Notes: generated from the sequence alone by a model not told the origin. A DNA stretch of 64,000 nucleotides from Pseudomonas viridiflava (GCF_900582195.1 NZ_UTHA01000226.1:54629-118628); one strand, 5' to 3'. Positions 25,814 to 35,380 are shown, numbered from the stretch's first letter. A program made the numbers and translations.

Positions 25814-27541
25814 TCAGATTTGCAGGCCGACTCGCATCAGCCAGGTTTCAGGCTCGTGCTGCAGACCGTTCGGGATGTTGAGGGCGCGCTGGTAATCGAC
25901 GTCCACTTGCAGGTTCTTCCAGCCCAGATTCAGGCCGACACTGGCGCCACTCAGGCGTTGGCCCTGAGCACCGTGATCGGCTTTGATCCAGCCGTGGTCG
26001 AGGCCCACGCGCGGGGTGATCTGCAGCGGCCATTCGCGACGCAGCGGCAGGCGCAAGGTATTACGCCAGATCGCGCCGCTGGCGCCGGAGGCACTGCTGA
26101 CCCGATAGCCGCGCACCGCCGAATCGTCGGTGCCGAGCAATTGTTCGATGGCCGGCAGCGGGTCCGGGCTGTACTGCAAATTAAGCTGGCTCTGCCATTG
26201 CCACACCTGCGCGCCGAACTGACCGTTGCGCCATTGGCTGAGGCCGGCGCGGTACTTGCGAAACTGCGCCTTGGGCAGGTTGTTGATCTGCTGCTGCGAG
26301 TCATCGTCGGCGCCGAACCAGCGCAGGCCCTGGGCGTAGTTGACGTCGAGGTTCCACACCGCGCGGTCGAGCCAGAACAGATTGAGTCCGGCCTCGGCCA
26401 CGGTCAGGGTCGGACTTTGAATACCGAGGCGAACGTCTTGCAGGTAGCTGTCGACATCCTTGTGCGCCAGTTGCAGGTTGGCACTGAGCTGACGGCTCTG
26501 GTCGCGCCACAACACACGGTCGGCACGCAGACTGACCTGGTCGGTGATGCCGGTATTGTGAAAGGTCACGCTTGGCAGTTTGAATGGCGCGCGATATTCG
26601 GCGTGGCTGGCGAACACGCTGTAGGTCCAGTAGCCGTAAGGGATCGCGTAATACAGGCTGGCGTTGCGGCTGTAACGGTCGCCCTGATTGAGGGTGTCGC
26701 TGGCGCTGAGGCTCAACAAGTCGTTGAGTTGCAGCGGGCTGTCGAGGCTCAGGCTGACGCTGTCGCGGTCACGTCCGGTACTGGCGCTGCCAAGGTTATC
26801 GATCCCGGCATTCAAGGCCCAGCGCGAATGCGCGGAGTTGCGCGAACGCAGGATGATCCGCGAGGCGCCGGGCTGGCTGCCGGGAGCGATGTCGGCGGTG
26901 AGATCGATCGAGCGCAGGCGATTCAATTGATCGAGGCCCTGCTCCAGATCGCGCAGGTTCAGGGGCTCGCCGAGCATTCCCGGGAACGCGCCGCCCAACG
27001 AAACAGGCAGACTCTGATCGGCCAGTTCGATGGACTCGATGTAGCCTTCGTCAACGCGGATATCCAGCGACTGCCCGGCTGCCGGTGCGCTGAGCAGATA
27101 CGGACGGCTGGCGATGTAACCCTTGTCGACGTAGCTCGCGGTGATGGTCGCCAGCAGATGATTGATCTGGCCGACGCCCATGCACGGCGCCAGCAGCGGT
27201 TTGATCCGCGCATTGAGCTTGTCGCTGTCGATCAGCGTGACGCCGCCGATGCGCGCACCGCTCAATGGCCAGCAACGTTCATCGGCGGTGACGGTTGGCG
27301 GGATGGCCGGAGTGACCGGCGCGGAACCAAACGCGCCGCGCTCCAGTTGCCGTTTTCTTTGCTCAAGTTGCAGTTGTTGCAGATCGCGCTGTTGCTGTTG
27401 TTGCTGGCGCAGCACTTCCTGGCCCGGCGCGACAGGTTCGGCGGCTACAATCGAGGAGGCACACACACTCAACACAAAGGCCGACAACAGCGGGCAAAGC
27501 GGGGAACGACGGCGAAAAACAGCGCGAAACGGAAACGGCAC
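25814..27541 (-). CDS. Two-partner secretion transporter TpsB (ShlB/FhaC/HecB family)
   Basis: A 575-residue outer-membrane Omp85-type transporter. The start is probably GTG (complement of 27539-27541), preceded by AAGGA. A signal peptide ends near SSIVAA and is followed by a Gln-rich helix (QQQQQQRDLQQLQLEQRKRQ), two POTRA domains (about 75-240) and a 16-stranded barrel with the conserved DRDSVSLSLDSPL and RGYRVSS segments. The last residues (MRVGLQI) form the terminal strand. It exports the haemagglutinin encoded 98 bp downstream; the two genes form a tpsB-tpsA operon. Confidence 0.92.
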   Translation of the reverse strand: MPFPFRAVFRRRSPLCPLLSAFVLSVCASSIVAAEPVAPGQEVLRQQQQQQRDLQQLQLEQRKRQLERGAFGSAPVTPAIPPTVTADERCWPLSGARIGGVTLIDSDKLNARIKPLLAPCMGVGQINHLLATITASYVDKGYIASRPYLLSAPAAGQSLDIRVDEGYIESIELADQSLPVSLGGAFPGMLGEPLNLRDLEQGLDQLNRLRSIDLTADIAPGSQPGASRIILRSRNSAHSRWALNAGIDNLGSASTGRDRDSVSLSLDSPLQLNDLLSLSASDTLNQGDRYSRNASLYYAIPYGYWTYSVFASHAEYRAPFKLPSVTFHNTGITDQVSLRADRVLWRDQSRQLSANLQLAHKDVDSYLQDVRLGIQSPTLTVAEAGLNLFWLDRAVWNLDVNYAQGLRWFGADDDSQQQINNLPKAQFRKYRAGLSQWRNGQFGAQVWQWQSQLNLQYSPDPLPAIEQLLGTDDSAVRGYRVSSASGASGAIWRNTLRLPLRREWPLQITPRVGLDHGWIKADHGAQGQRLSGASVGLNLGWKNLQVDVDYQRALNIPNGLQHEPETWLMRVGLQI

Positions 27542-27649
27542 GCAACATCCTTGCGATCATCAAATGGCGTAATGCCATGTCATCAATGATCGTGATAGTC
27601 GGAGCCATCCCACACAAAAGCAAGACGCTTCCTACAGCGCTTACATTTC

Positions 27650-28783
27650 TTAAACAATTGCTTTGCCTGGCTTTATTGTCAGCAGCAAGGCCACGGCGCT
27701 GCACGTTATCAGGGTTTCCCCGAGGGCCTGAAACCAGCCGGCGAGCATCAGCCCGGCGCCGATCAGCAGGTAATACATCAAGCCCAACAATGCCCCGGCG
27801 GTGCCCAGCCGATCAGCGTAATGCGCTAACGCCGAACCGAGCACGTTCGGAATAGCCAGGCCAAACGCCAACACCACCAGTAGCATCGGCAGGACGAACG
27901 CAAAACTGTTCTGCAGCGACCACACGCCGATACCCCCGAGCAACGCGGTGCCGCCCGCGAGGCGAATCAACTGCAGCGGGTTGAATCCGGCCGTCAATAA
28001 ACGCCGGTTGAGCCATGCGCCAAAACCTGAGCCCAGCGCGAGGATCACGCCGCTGTAACCGAACCCGCTGGCACTGACGCCCAATCGCTGAAAAATGAAC
28101 GGCGCGAGGCTGTAATAGCTGAACAGCGCGACGTTGAACGAGGCGATCCACAGCGCCGAACGCCAGATACCCAGGTCACGCAGCATACGCCCGAGGGTTT
28201 CGAACAAACCTACATGCTGGGTTTTCGGTGGCCGGGTTTCCGCCAGGGTGTACCAACTCCACATCCACAACAACGCTGCCAGCACCAGCAACGCAGCCAG
28301 CACACCGCGATAACCGCAGGCCTGAACCAGACTGGCGCCAGTGAACAAACCAATCGCCGGACTGGCCGCCAGCGCGATGCCCACCAGGGAAAACACCTGC
28401 GCCAGTTCTGTGCCTTTGAAACGGTCGCGCAGCACCGTTTGTGTGACCACCGAGCCCACCGCCGCACCAAAGGCCGCCAGCATCTGCGCCAACAACAAGC
28501 CGTTGAAACTGTTGACCCGCAAGCCGAACAGCGTGGCAGCGGCATAGATCGCCAGGCCCGCGAGCATCGCCGGGCGCCGACCGATGCGATCACACAAACG
28601 CCCCCACACCACCACCCCGACGGCAAACGCGAGGAAATACACCGACAATGTCTGCGCCGCCGCTTGCGGGCCGACATTAAACACCCGCCCGATATCACCG
28701 AGCGCCGGGCTGTAGAGGGTTTGTGCGATCTGCGGAAACATCAGCAGCGCAATCGCCAGCAGCAAGAAATTTCTGTTGTGCAT
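27650..28783 (-). CDS. MFS transporter, Bcr/CflA-like efflux pump
   Basis: A 377-residue protein with 12 membrane helices. The N-terminal half carries the drug/H+ antiporter features YSPALGDIGRVFNV, the loop motif GRLCDRIGRRPAML, and ALAASPAIGLFTGA near helix 5. It is transcribed away from an AraC-type regulator across a 97-bp gap, an arrangement usually meaning direct control. The substrate is unknown. Confidence 0.82.
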   Translation of the reverse strand: MHNRNFLLLAIALLMFPQIAQTLYSPALGDIGRVFNVGPQAAAQTLSVYFLAFAVGVVVWGRLCDRIGRRPAMLAGLAIYAAATLFGLRVNSFNGLLLAQMLAAFGAAVGSVVTQTVLRDRFKGTELAQVFSLVGIALAASPAIGLFTGASLVQACGYRGVLAALLVLAALLWMWSWYTLAETRPPKTQHVGLFETLGRMLRDLGIWRSALWIASFNVALFSYYSLAPFIFQRLGVSASGFGYSGVILALGSGFGAWLNRRLLTAGFNPLQLIRLAGGTALLGGIGVWSLQNSFAFVLPMLLVVLAFGLAIPNVLGSALAHYADRLGTAGALLGLMYYLLIGAGLMLAGWFQALGETLITCSAVALLLTIKPGKAIV

Positions 28784-28880
28784 CCTTCATCACTCCTCTC
28801 ATGAGTCGCCGAGGAGTTTAAGAATCGGTGAGTGGCGTATTATCCAAACCCTGCCAATTTATCGCTGAAATCGGACAACC

Positions 28881-29645
28881 ATGGCCTGGCTCGATACCCA
28901 CGCAACCTTTGACGCAGATCGCTTGCCTGCGCCGGTGATTGGTATCGCCTCGACCCTGGGCGATCACGATTCCGGCCTGCACCGCCATCAACGCGGGCAA
29001 CTGCTGTACACGCGACAGGGCTGCACGCGGATTACCCTGGCGCAACAATTGTGTCTGCTGCCGCCGTCGCGGGCGGCGTGGATTCCGCCGGGTGTCAGCC
29101 ATCGCGCGGTGATGCAGCAGAGTGTCGATTACCGCTCCATCTACTTGATCCCCGAGCTGTGCGCCAAGCTACCGCAACAAGTCTGCGTGATTGAAGTCAG
29201 CCCTTTGTTACGCGCCGTGCTCGAACCGATGGCACTGGCGGATTTCGCCACCGACTGGCAGCAAGGCAAATTCGCCCACCTGCTCGGTCTGTGCCTGAGC
29301 GAAATCGCTGAAGCGGCGCAGCAACCGGTGCTGTTACCGTTACCTCAGGACAAGCGCCTTACGCCCCTGCTGAAAACGCCCGGACGCCTGCCGCCGGAGC
29401 TGCAAGTGCTGGAGCAGCAGATCGGCGCCAGCAGTCGCACCATCGGGCGGATCTTCCAGCGAGAAACCGGCATGAGTTATCAGCAATGGCGCCAGCAGTG
29501 GCGGCTGATGCGCGCGATGGAATTGCTCGCTACCCGGCGCAGCCTGAGTTACTGCGCGTTCGAATCGGGTTTTGCCAGCGACAGCGCCTTTATCGCCTTC
29601 TTCAAATCCATGACCGGCAGCACGCCCGGACAATGGCTCAAGTGA
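28881..29645 (+). CDS. AraC-family regulator, NimR-like
   Basis: A 254-residue transcription factor with an N-terminal cupin sensor (about 15-100: HRHQRGQLLYTRQGC, AAWIPPGVSHRA) and a C-terminal pair of helix-turn-helix units (LEQQIGASSRTIGRIFQRETGMSYQQW and SYCAFESGFASDSAFIAFFKSMTGSTPGQW). The architecture matches E. coli NimR, which represses a divergent MFS gene; here too an MFS pump gene is divergent. Confidence 0.88.
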   Translation: MAWLDTHATFDADRLPAPVIGIASTLGDHDSGLHRHQRGQLLYTRQGCTRITLAQQLCLLPPSRAAWIPPGVSHRAVMQQSVDYRSIYLIPELCAKLPQQVCVIEVSPLLRAVLEPMALADFATDWQQGKFAHLLGLCLSEIAEAAQQPVLLPLPQDKRLTPLLKTPGRLPPELQVLEQQIGASSRTIGRIFQRETGMSYQQWRQQWRLMRAMELLATRRSLSYCAFESGFASDSAFIAFFKSMTGSTPGQWLK

Positions 29646-29698
29646 GCAACTGACGATCGGCGTCAAAAATCATTTGAGACCAAATATTACCTGCGTCA

Positions 29699-29714
29699 TA
29701 TTACAGCCGTAATA
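29699..29714. promoter_or_regulatory. Inverted repeat upstream of emrAB-like operon
   Basis: TATTAC-AGCC-GTAATA is a perfect 6-bp inverted repeat with a 4-bp spacer, 28 bp before the HlyD-family start. It could be an operator for an unlinked regulator. Confidence 0.4.
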
Positions 29715-29741
29715 ACGACCCGCTTACCCAGGTAATCCGCC

Positions 29742-30851
29742 ATGACCAGCATGCCCACCCTCGAACCTGTTGTGGTGAAAACCAAGCCGCCCCTGCTTAA
29801 ACGCTTGCTGCTTCCCGGCGCCGGAGTGCTCGCGCTGATCTTCGCCGGGGTCTACGCCGTGCATTGGTGGGGCGCCGGGCGTTTTCTCGAAGAAACCGAC
29901 GATGCCTACATTGGTGGCGATGTCACGGTGATCGGGCCGAAAGTCGCCGGTTACATCGACGAAGTGCTGGTCGCCGACAACCAGCATGTGAGGGCCGGCG
30001 ATGTGTTGATCCGTCTCGACGCTCGCGACTATCGCGCCAACCTCGCCAAAGCCGAAGGCGCGGTCGCCGCCGAAGAAGCGTTGCTGGCCAACCTCGATGC
30101 CACCGAACAACTGCAACAAGCGGTGATCGGCCAGGCCCGCGCCGGCATCGATGCCGCCGGCGCGGAAACCGCACGTTCACGGGATGACAACGCGCGCTAC
30201 AAGCGCCTGGTGACCACCAATGCCGTGTCCGTGGAAAGCGCACAACGCGCCGACGCCACCTTCAAAACCGCGCAAGCCCTGAGCGCCCGCGCCCAGGCCG
30301 AACTGCTCGCCGCGCAACGCCAACTGGCGGTGATCGACACCCAGAAACAACAGGCTCGCGCCGCCCTCCAGCAAGCCCGCGCCGAACGTGATCTGGCGCA
30401 ATTGAACCTCGGCTACACCGAACTGCGTGCGCCGTTCGATGGTGTGATCGGCAATCGCCGCGCACGGGTTGGCGCCTATGCCCAGGCAGGTTCGCAACAG
30501 TTGTCGGTGGTACCGGCCAGCGGCTTGTGGGTCGACGCCAATTTCAAGGAAGACCAATTGGCGCGGATGAAACCCGGGCAACGCGTGAGCATCCGTGCCG
30601 ACGTGCTCTCCGGTCAGGAATTCCACGGTCGCCTCGACAGCCTCGCCCCCGCGACCGGCTCGCAGTTCAGTGTGCTGCCGCCGGAAAACGCCACCGGCAA
30701 CTTCACCAAAATCGTCCAGCGAGTGCCGGTGCGCATCCTCCTCGACCCGGCTGACGGCGTACTCGGTCACTTGCGTCCGGGCCTGTCGGTGACAGCAGAA
30801 GTCGACACCCGCGCGCAGCCCGAAAACAGCGCCGTAGCCGTCGCGCCATGA
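29742..30851 (+). CDS. EmrA/HlyD-family membrane fusion protein
   Basis: A 369-residue periplasmic adaptor anchored by one N-terminal helix (about 20-42). The characteristic ETDDAYIGGDVTVIGPKVAGYI lipoyl-like start is followed by a long coiled-coil hairpin (about 90-210, Ala/Gln-rich) and the second lipoyl/barrel half (LGYTELRAPFDGVIGNRRARVGAY). It couples the downstream DHA2 pump to an outer-membrane channel; no outer-membrane factor gene is adjacent. Its stop overlaps the next start by 4 bp (ATGA). Confidence 0.9.
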   Translation: MTSMPTLEPVVVKTKPPLLKRLLLPGAGVLALIFAGVYAVHWWGAGRFLEETDDAYIGGDVTVIGPKVAGYIDEVLVADNQHVRAGDVLIRLDARDYRANLAKAEGAVAAEEALLANLDATEQLQQAVIGQARAGIDAAGAETARSRDDNARYKRLVTTNAVSVESAQRADATFKTAQALSARAQAELLAAQRQLAVIDTQKQQARAALQQARAERDLAQLNLGYTELRAPFDGVIGNRRARVGAYAQAGSQQLSVVPASGLWVDANFKEDQLARMKPGQRVSIRADVLSGQEFHGRLDSLAPATGSQFSVLPPENATGNFTKIVQRVPVRILLDPADGVLGHLRPGLSVTAEVDTRAQPENSAVAVAP

Positions 30852-32440
30852 GCACCGCCCTCGCCGCCCCGGCGCAACCGTTCAACGCGGCGGACATGGC
30901 GACCGCGACCAAAGTGTTCGCCTTCGCGACCATGTGCATCGGCATGTTCATCGCGCTGCTGGATATCCAGATTGTTTCGGCGTCGCTGCGCGATATCGGC
31001 GGCGGGCTGTCCGCCGGCACCGATGAAACCGCGTGGGTGCAGACCAGCTACCTGATCGCCGAAATCATCGTGATTCCGCTGTCGGGCTGGCTGTCGCGGG
31101 TGTTTTCCACACGCTGGTTGTTCTGCGCGTCGGCGGTCGGCTTCACCCTCGCCAGCCTGCTCTGTGGCGTGGCCTGGAACATCCAGAGCATGATTGCCTT
31201 TCGGGCACTGCAAGGGTTTCTGGGCGGCTCGATGATTCCGCTGGTGTTCACCACCGCGTTCTTTTTCTTCACCGGCAAACAACGGGTAATCGCCGCCGCG
31301 ACCATCGGTGCGGTCGCGTCACTGGCGCCGACATTGGGGCCGGTGATCGGCGGCTGGATTACTGATATTTCCTCATGGCACTGGCTGTTCTATATCAACC
31401 TGGTACCGGGAATTTTCGTAGCCGTGGCGGTGCCGATGCTGGTGAAAATCGACCAGCCGGAATTGTCCCTGCTCAAGGGCGCGGATTATCTGAGCATGGT
31501 GTTTCTCGCGCTGTTCCTTGGTTGCCTGGAATACACCCTCGAAGAAGGCCCGCGCTGGAACTGGTTCAGCGACCAGACCATTCTGACTACCGCATGGATC
31601 AGCGGCCTCGCCGGCCTGGCCTTCATCGGCCGCACCTTGCATGTGGCCAATCCGATCGTTGATCTGCGTGCGTTGAAGGATCGCAATTTCGCCCTCGGTT
31701 GCTTCTTTTCGTTCGTCACCGGCATCGGCCTGTTCGCGACGATTTACCTGACGCCGCTGTTCCTCGGCCGGGTACGCGGCTACAGCGCTTTGGACATTGG
31801 TCTGGCGGTTTTCTCCACCGGCGTATTCCAGATCATGGCGATTCCGCTGTATGCCTTTCTGGCCAATCGCGTCGATCTGCGCTGGATCATGATGATCGGT
31901 CTGGGGTTGTTTGCAGTGTCGATGTGGGAGTTCAGCCCGATCACTCACGACTGGGGTGCCGGCGAGTTGATGCTGCCGCAAGCGTTGCGCGGGATTGCCC
32001 AGCAACTGGCGGTGCCGCCAGCAGTGACATTGACCTTGGGAGGACTGGCGCCGGCACGTTTGAAGCATGCCTCGGGGTTGTTCAATCTGATGCGCAATCT
32101 CGGCGGTGCGATTGGTATTGCCGCCTGCGCGACCATTCTCAATGACCGCACCAACCTGCACTTCACGCGGTTGGCCGAACACTTGAACAGCAGCAACGAG
32201 GCGATGAATCAATGGCTGGCGCAGGTCGGCGGCAACCTCGCGAGTCTGGGCCAGAGCGGCGACGTCGGTGTCACCGCCAGCCTGCGCCAGTTGTGGCTGC
32301 TGACTTACCGCGAGGCGCAGACACAAACCTACGGCGACACCTTTTTGATGATCGGTGCGTGCTTCGTCATCGCCACGGCGATGGTGCCCTTGATGCGCAA
32401 GGTGCAACCACCGGCCGCGCCGAGTGCGGATGGGCATTGA
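30848..32440 (+). CDS. EmrB/QacA-family (DHA2) drug efflux MFS transporter
   Basis: A 530-residue inner-membrane proton antiporter with 14 predicted helices. Motifs include IALLDIQIVSASLRDI (helix 1), WVQTSYLIAEIIVIPLSGWLSRVF (motif A region) and LAPTLGPVIGGWI (motif C of drug antiporters). Translationally coupled to the membrane fusion protein. Expected to export hydrophobic toxic compounds; the actual substrate is not shown. Confidence 0.92.
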   Translation: MSTALAAPAQPFNAADMATATKVFAFATMCIGMFIALLDIQIVSASLRDIGGGLSAGTDETAWVQTSYLIAEIIVIPLSGWLSRVFSTRWLFCASAVGFTLASLLCGVAWNIQSMIAFRALQGFLGGSMIPLVFTTAFFFFTGKQRVIAAATIGAVASLAPTLGPVIGGWITDISSWHWLFYINLVPGIFVAVAVPMLVKIDQPELSLLKGADYLSMVFLALFLGCLEYTLEEGPRWNWFSDQTILTTAWISGLAGLAFIGRTLHVANPIVDLRALKDRNFALGCFFSFVTGIGLFATIYLTPLFLGRVRGYSALDIGLAVFSTGVFQIMAIPLYAFLANRVDLRWIMMIGLGLFAVSMWEFSPITHDWGAGELMLPQALRGIAQQLAVPPAVTLTLGGLAPARLKHASGLFNLMRNLGGAIGIAACATILNDRTNLHFTRLAEHLNSSNEAMNQWLAQVGGNLASLGQSGDVGVTASLRQLWLLTYREAQTQTYGDTFLMIGACFVIATAMVPLMRKVQPPAAPSADGH

Positions 32441-32464
32441 TGCCTATTCTGAAACTATCCACCG

Positions 32465-32502
32465 CCCCCTGTGGGAGCGAGCAAGCTCGCTCCCACAGGG
32501 GG
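32465..32502. repeat. Near-perfect 38-bp REP palindrome
   Basis: CCCCCTGTGGGAGCGAGC, a 2-nt AA centre, then the exact inverse. It looks like a REPIN collapsed to its two outer arms. Placed between convergent genes, it could also form a strong hairpin terminator. Confidence 0.9.
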
Positions 32503-32515
32503 TATGCGTTGTGGC

Positions 32516-32956
32516 TTAAGCCTGTGGGGTTTTGTGGAAACCTACGGCCAAACGGTTCCAGCTGTTGATGGTGTTGATCGCCACGGTCAGGTCGACCATT
32601 TCTTTCGGGGTGAACTGCGCCGCGACCACGTCGTAATCTTCGTCCGGGGCGTGGGTCAGGCTCAGTTGCGTGAGCGATTCGGTCCACAACAGCGCGGCAC
32701 GTTCGCGGTCGCTGAAGAACGGCGCTTCACGCCATGCGGTGACCGCGAACAGCCGACGCGGGGTTTCGCCGCCCTTGATCGCATCGGTGGTGTGCATGTC
32801 GATGCAGAACGCGCAGCCGTTGATTTGCGAGGCGCGCAGCTTGACCAGTTCGATCAGGGTCTTTTCCAGCGGCAGTCTGGACACAGCCGTTTCCAGAGCC
32901 ATCATCGCTTTCAAGGCGTCTGGGGAGGCGGTGTAGAAATCGGTACGAGGTTGCAT
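32516..32956 (-). CDS. Carboxymuconolactone decarboxylase/AhpD-like protein
   Basis: A 146-residue AhpD-fold protein starting at MQPRTDFYTA. The redox motif CAFCIDMH (Cys-X2-Cys with His four residues later) follows ELVKLRASQING, as in alkylhydroperoxidase-like members of the CMD family. It probably has a thiol peroxidase role; substrate and reductant are unknown. It is a single gene convergent with emrB. Confidence 0.88.
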   Translation of the reverse strand: MQPRTDFYTASPDALKAMMALETAVSRLPLEKTLIELVKLRASQINGCAFCIDMHTTDAIKGGETPRRLFAVTAWREAPFFSDRERAALLWTESLTQLSLTHAPDEDYDVVAAQFTPKEMVDLTVAINTINSWNRLAVGFHKTPQA

Positions 32957-33142
32957 GGCAGCTCCGGGTAGCAAGTGAATGTGTGGCTACGTTAGCCCTC
33001 ACACCCGGCTCGACAAATAGCCAATATTCCAGAAGATCAGTAGACCACTCGGTTTCACCGCTGACCGCTCGTCAGTCACTCGGCACCAAGGGTTCTGCGC
33101 GTCAGACCAATATCAGGTACATGCCCTTTCTGGAGACGGATC

Positions 33143-33448
33143 ATGATCACGCGCAAACTTACCTCGTTAATACTCGCCGGCCTGCTGGCCAGCGCCTCGG
33201 CCGCCAGCTTCGCCGCCAACGACGGCGCTGACGCCACCGGCACCAAATCCGGCGCTACGAGCGGTTCGACCATGCCACCGGATAACACGCCGGGCGCGCC
33301 TTCGGGCGGTAATGGCTCCGACGGTGCCGGTGCCGGTTCCGGTACCGGCACCAACGGCGGCGCCAGCGGTTCGGGTTCGGGGGCTGGCGGCGGCACGGGT
33401 TCGGCAGGTGGCGGGACTGGCGGTGCGGGCGGTGGCACGGGCGGCTGA
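33143..33448 (+). CDS. Small glycine-rich exported protein
   Basis: A 101-residue protein with a clear signal peptide (MITRKLTSLILAGLLASASAASFAA), GGAG ahead of the ATG, and a mature part made almost wholly of Gly, Ser, Ala and Thr (GSGTGTNGGASGSGSGAGGG...). It has no fold or motif that suggests enzymatic work. Codon use matches the host. It is probably a low-complexity secreted or surface peptide of unknown role. Confidence 0.6.
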   Translation: MITRKLTSLILAGLLASASAASFAANDGADATGTKSGATSGSTMPPDNTPGAPSGGNGSDGAGAGSGTGTNGGASGSGSGAGGGTGSAGGGTGGAGGGTGG

Positions 33449-33520
33449 ACGAACAAGAGCCACCCGTGGTGAAGACCCTTGATTGTTTGGGTATTCACAT
33501 AACCTTGGCCTGATGAAAAT

Positions 33521-33617
33521 CCCTGTGGGAGCGAGCTTGCTCGCGAAGGCGGTAGATCAGCCAACATTTTCATCGCCTGACACTGCGCTTTCGCGAGCAA
33601 GCTCGCTCCCACAGGGG
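33521..33617. repeat. REPIN
   Basis: Inverted pair of GTGGGAGCGAGC-type REPs between the Gly-rich gene and the diguanylate cyclase gene end. Confidence 0.93.
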
Positions 33618-33635
33618 TTGTGTCAAACTTTTGAA

Positions 33636-35213
33636 TCAGCGATCGGAGCGCATCAACTCGGCCAGGCCGCTGTCCAGCGACAACACCGCCGCGCGATTGC
33701 GTCCGGCATTTTTTGCCTGATACAACGCCGCATCCGCGCGCTGGATAAACACTTCCAGGCTGTCATTGCCGCTTGGGATAAACGAATAACAACCCAGACT
33801 CACCGTCAGGTAACCGGTCGGTGAACCGCTGTGGATGATGTGCTTGTCGATCACACTGCGGCGGATCTGTCCGGCAATCGCCAGCGCGCCGTTGATGTCA
33901 GTGTCCGGCAACAGCACCGCAAACTCCTCGCCACCATAACGTACTGCCAGATCCGACTTGCGTTGGCAGCACGTCTGCAGCACTTGGGCGACCTGAGTCA
34001 GACAATGATCCCCGGCGACATGACCGTAGGCATCGTTGTAGCGCTTGAAGAAATCGATATCGAGCATGATCAGGCTGACCGGGCTGACCTGCCGCGCGCC
34101 GCGGGCGAACTCGATCTCCAGCGAACGCTCGAACAGACGTCGATTGGCCAATCCGGTCAGGCTGTCGTGGGTCGCAATCTGCTCCAGCGTGCGCTGGGCC
34201 TTGCGCAGGTTTTTCTCGATCCGTTCGCCGTCGCGCACCTGGTGAATGAACACCCAGCCAAACAGACCGACGCCGAGAATCACCAGGGCAACAATCACAC
34301 TCGACTGGAATGCGCGGGCGTACCAACCTTCGAGAATCGTGTCGCGCGAGGTTGCCGCCGACACCACCAACGGATACGCCGACAGGCGCCGATAGCCGTA
34401 CAACCGCACCACGCCATCGACCACCGAATCGATCATTGCCGTGCCGGCCGCCGCCTCCGGCAGCAATGCGCGATAAATCCGCCCTTGCGCCAGCGACGTG
34501 CCGATCAGGCTTTCATCAAACGGACGGCGGGCAAGCAAGGTGCCGTCGCTCAAGCCAAGGAACATGATGCCTTGGTCATCGAAGCTGAAGCTTTCGAAGA
34601 AGCGGTCGAAGTACGACATCTTGATCCCGGCCATTAGCACTCCCTGAAAATTGCCGGCGTGATCATTGACGCGTTTGGAAATCGGGATGATCCACTCACC
34701 GTTCTCGCGGCTGCGGATCGCCGGGCCGATGTGCGCCACTGTCGAGGCGTTCTGCTGGTGGAATTTGAAGTACTCGCGGTCGGCCACGCCATTGCCACGG
34801 GGCAGATCGGTGAATGAAGTAATCACCCACTGGCCCTGCGTGTCGAAGAGGAAAATGCCGTGCAACTGATCCAGTTGCTGCACGCGCCGGGCGAAGGTTT
34901 TCTGCAGACGCGGCTTCTGTGCTGTGCCGTAACCGTCATCCTGAATCCAGTCGACCAGGCTGGTCATTACCAGATCGGCAGCCAGGAAGGTGTCTTCGGC
35001 CTGCTGGGCCATCGCCCGGGTCAGGTTGCTCGACGCCATTTTCGCCACGGCCAGATCCTGCCGTCGCGACTGCTCCAGTTGCAGATAAAGCAAACCGGAC
35101 AGGCACAACCCCACCGCAACGATAAACAGCACCGCTGCTTTGCGCAGCGGCAGGCGTTTAAGGGTGCCTCCGGTGGCCTGATGCGGATCGTGAATGGGGA
35201 TAGGCAAAAGCAA
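33636..35213 (-). CDS. Membrane diguanylate cyclase with periplasmic Cache-type sensor
   Basis: A 525-residue enzyme that makes cyclic di-GMP from two GTP. It has a membrane helix at about 26-47, a periplasmic double-Cache-type region at about 50-315 (GVADREYFKFHQQN, ISKRVNDHAGNFQGVLMAGI), a second helix at about 318-338, and a C-terminal GGDEF domain. The signature is GGEEF (about 424-428), with an intact RKSD inhibition site five residues upstream. Catalytic acidic residues (LDIDFFKRYND) are present, so it should be active and product-inhibited. Confidence 0.93.
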   Translation of the reverse strand: MLLPIPIHDPHQATGGTLKRLPLRKAAVLFIVAVGLCLSGLLYLQLEQSRRQDLAVAKMASSNLTRAMAQQAEDTFLAADLVMTSLVDWIQDDGYGTAQKPRLQKTFARRVQQLDQLHGIFLFDTQGQWVITSFTDLPRGNGVADREYFKFHQQNASTVAHIGPAIRSRENGEWIIPISKRVNDHAGNFQGVLMAGIKMSYFDRFFESFSFDDQGIMFLGLSDGTLLARRPFDESLIGTSLAQGRIYRALLPEAAAGTAMIDSVVDGVVRLYGYRRLSAYPLVVSAATSRDTILEGWYARAFQSSVIVALVILGVGLFGWVFIHQVRDGERIEKNLRKAQRTLEQIATHDSLTGLANRRLFERSLEIEFARGARQVSPVSLIMLDIDFFKRYNDAYGHVAGDHCLTQVAQVLQTCCQRKSDLAVRYGGEEFAVLLPDTDINGALAIAGQIRRSVIDKHIIHSGSPTGYLTVSLGCYSFIPSGNDSLEVFIQRADAALYQAKNAGRNRAAVLSLDSGLAELMRSDR

Positions 35214-35380
35214 GTCCTGGGCAGGTACGACAAGGGCGCCAGCGAGTAAACCCTAATGTTTGTGAGCGTAGCCCACCGGAATCTACGGGGCAAACACCCC
35301 GGTCCCGACCAGGTATATCGGCGCGCAGCGAATTTGGATGATCGCTGTTCGCAGATTTATTTTCGATTGCCTCTTTACGG

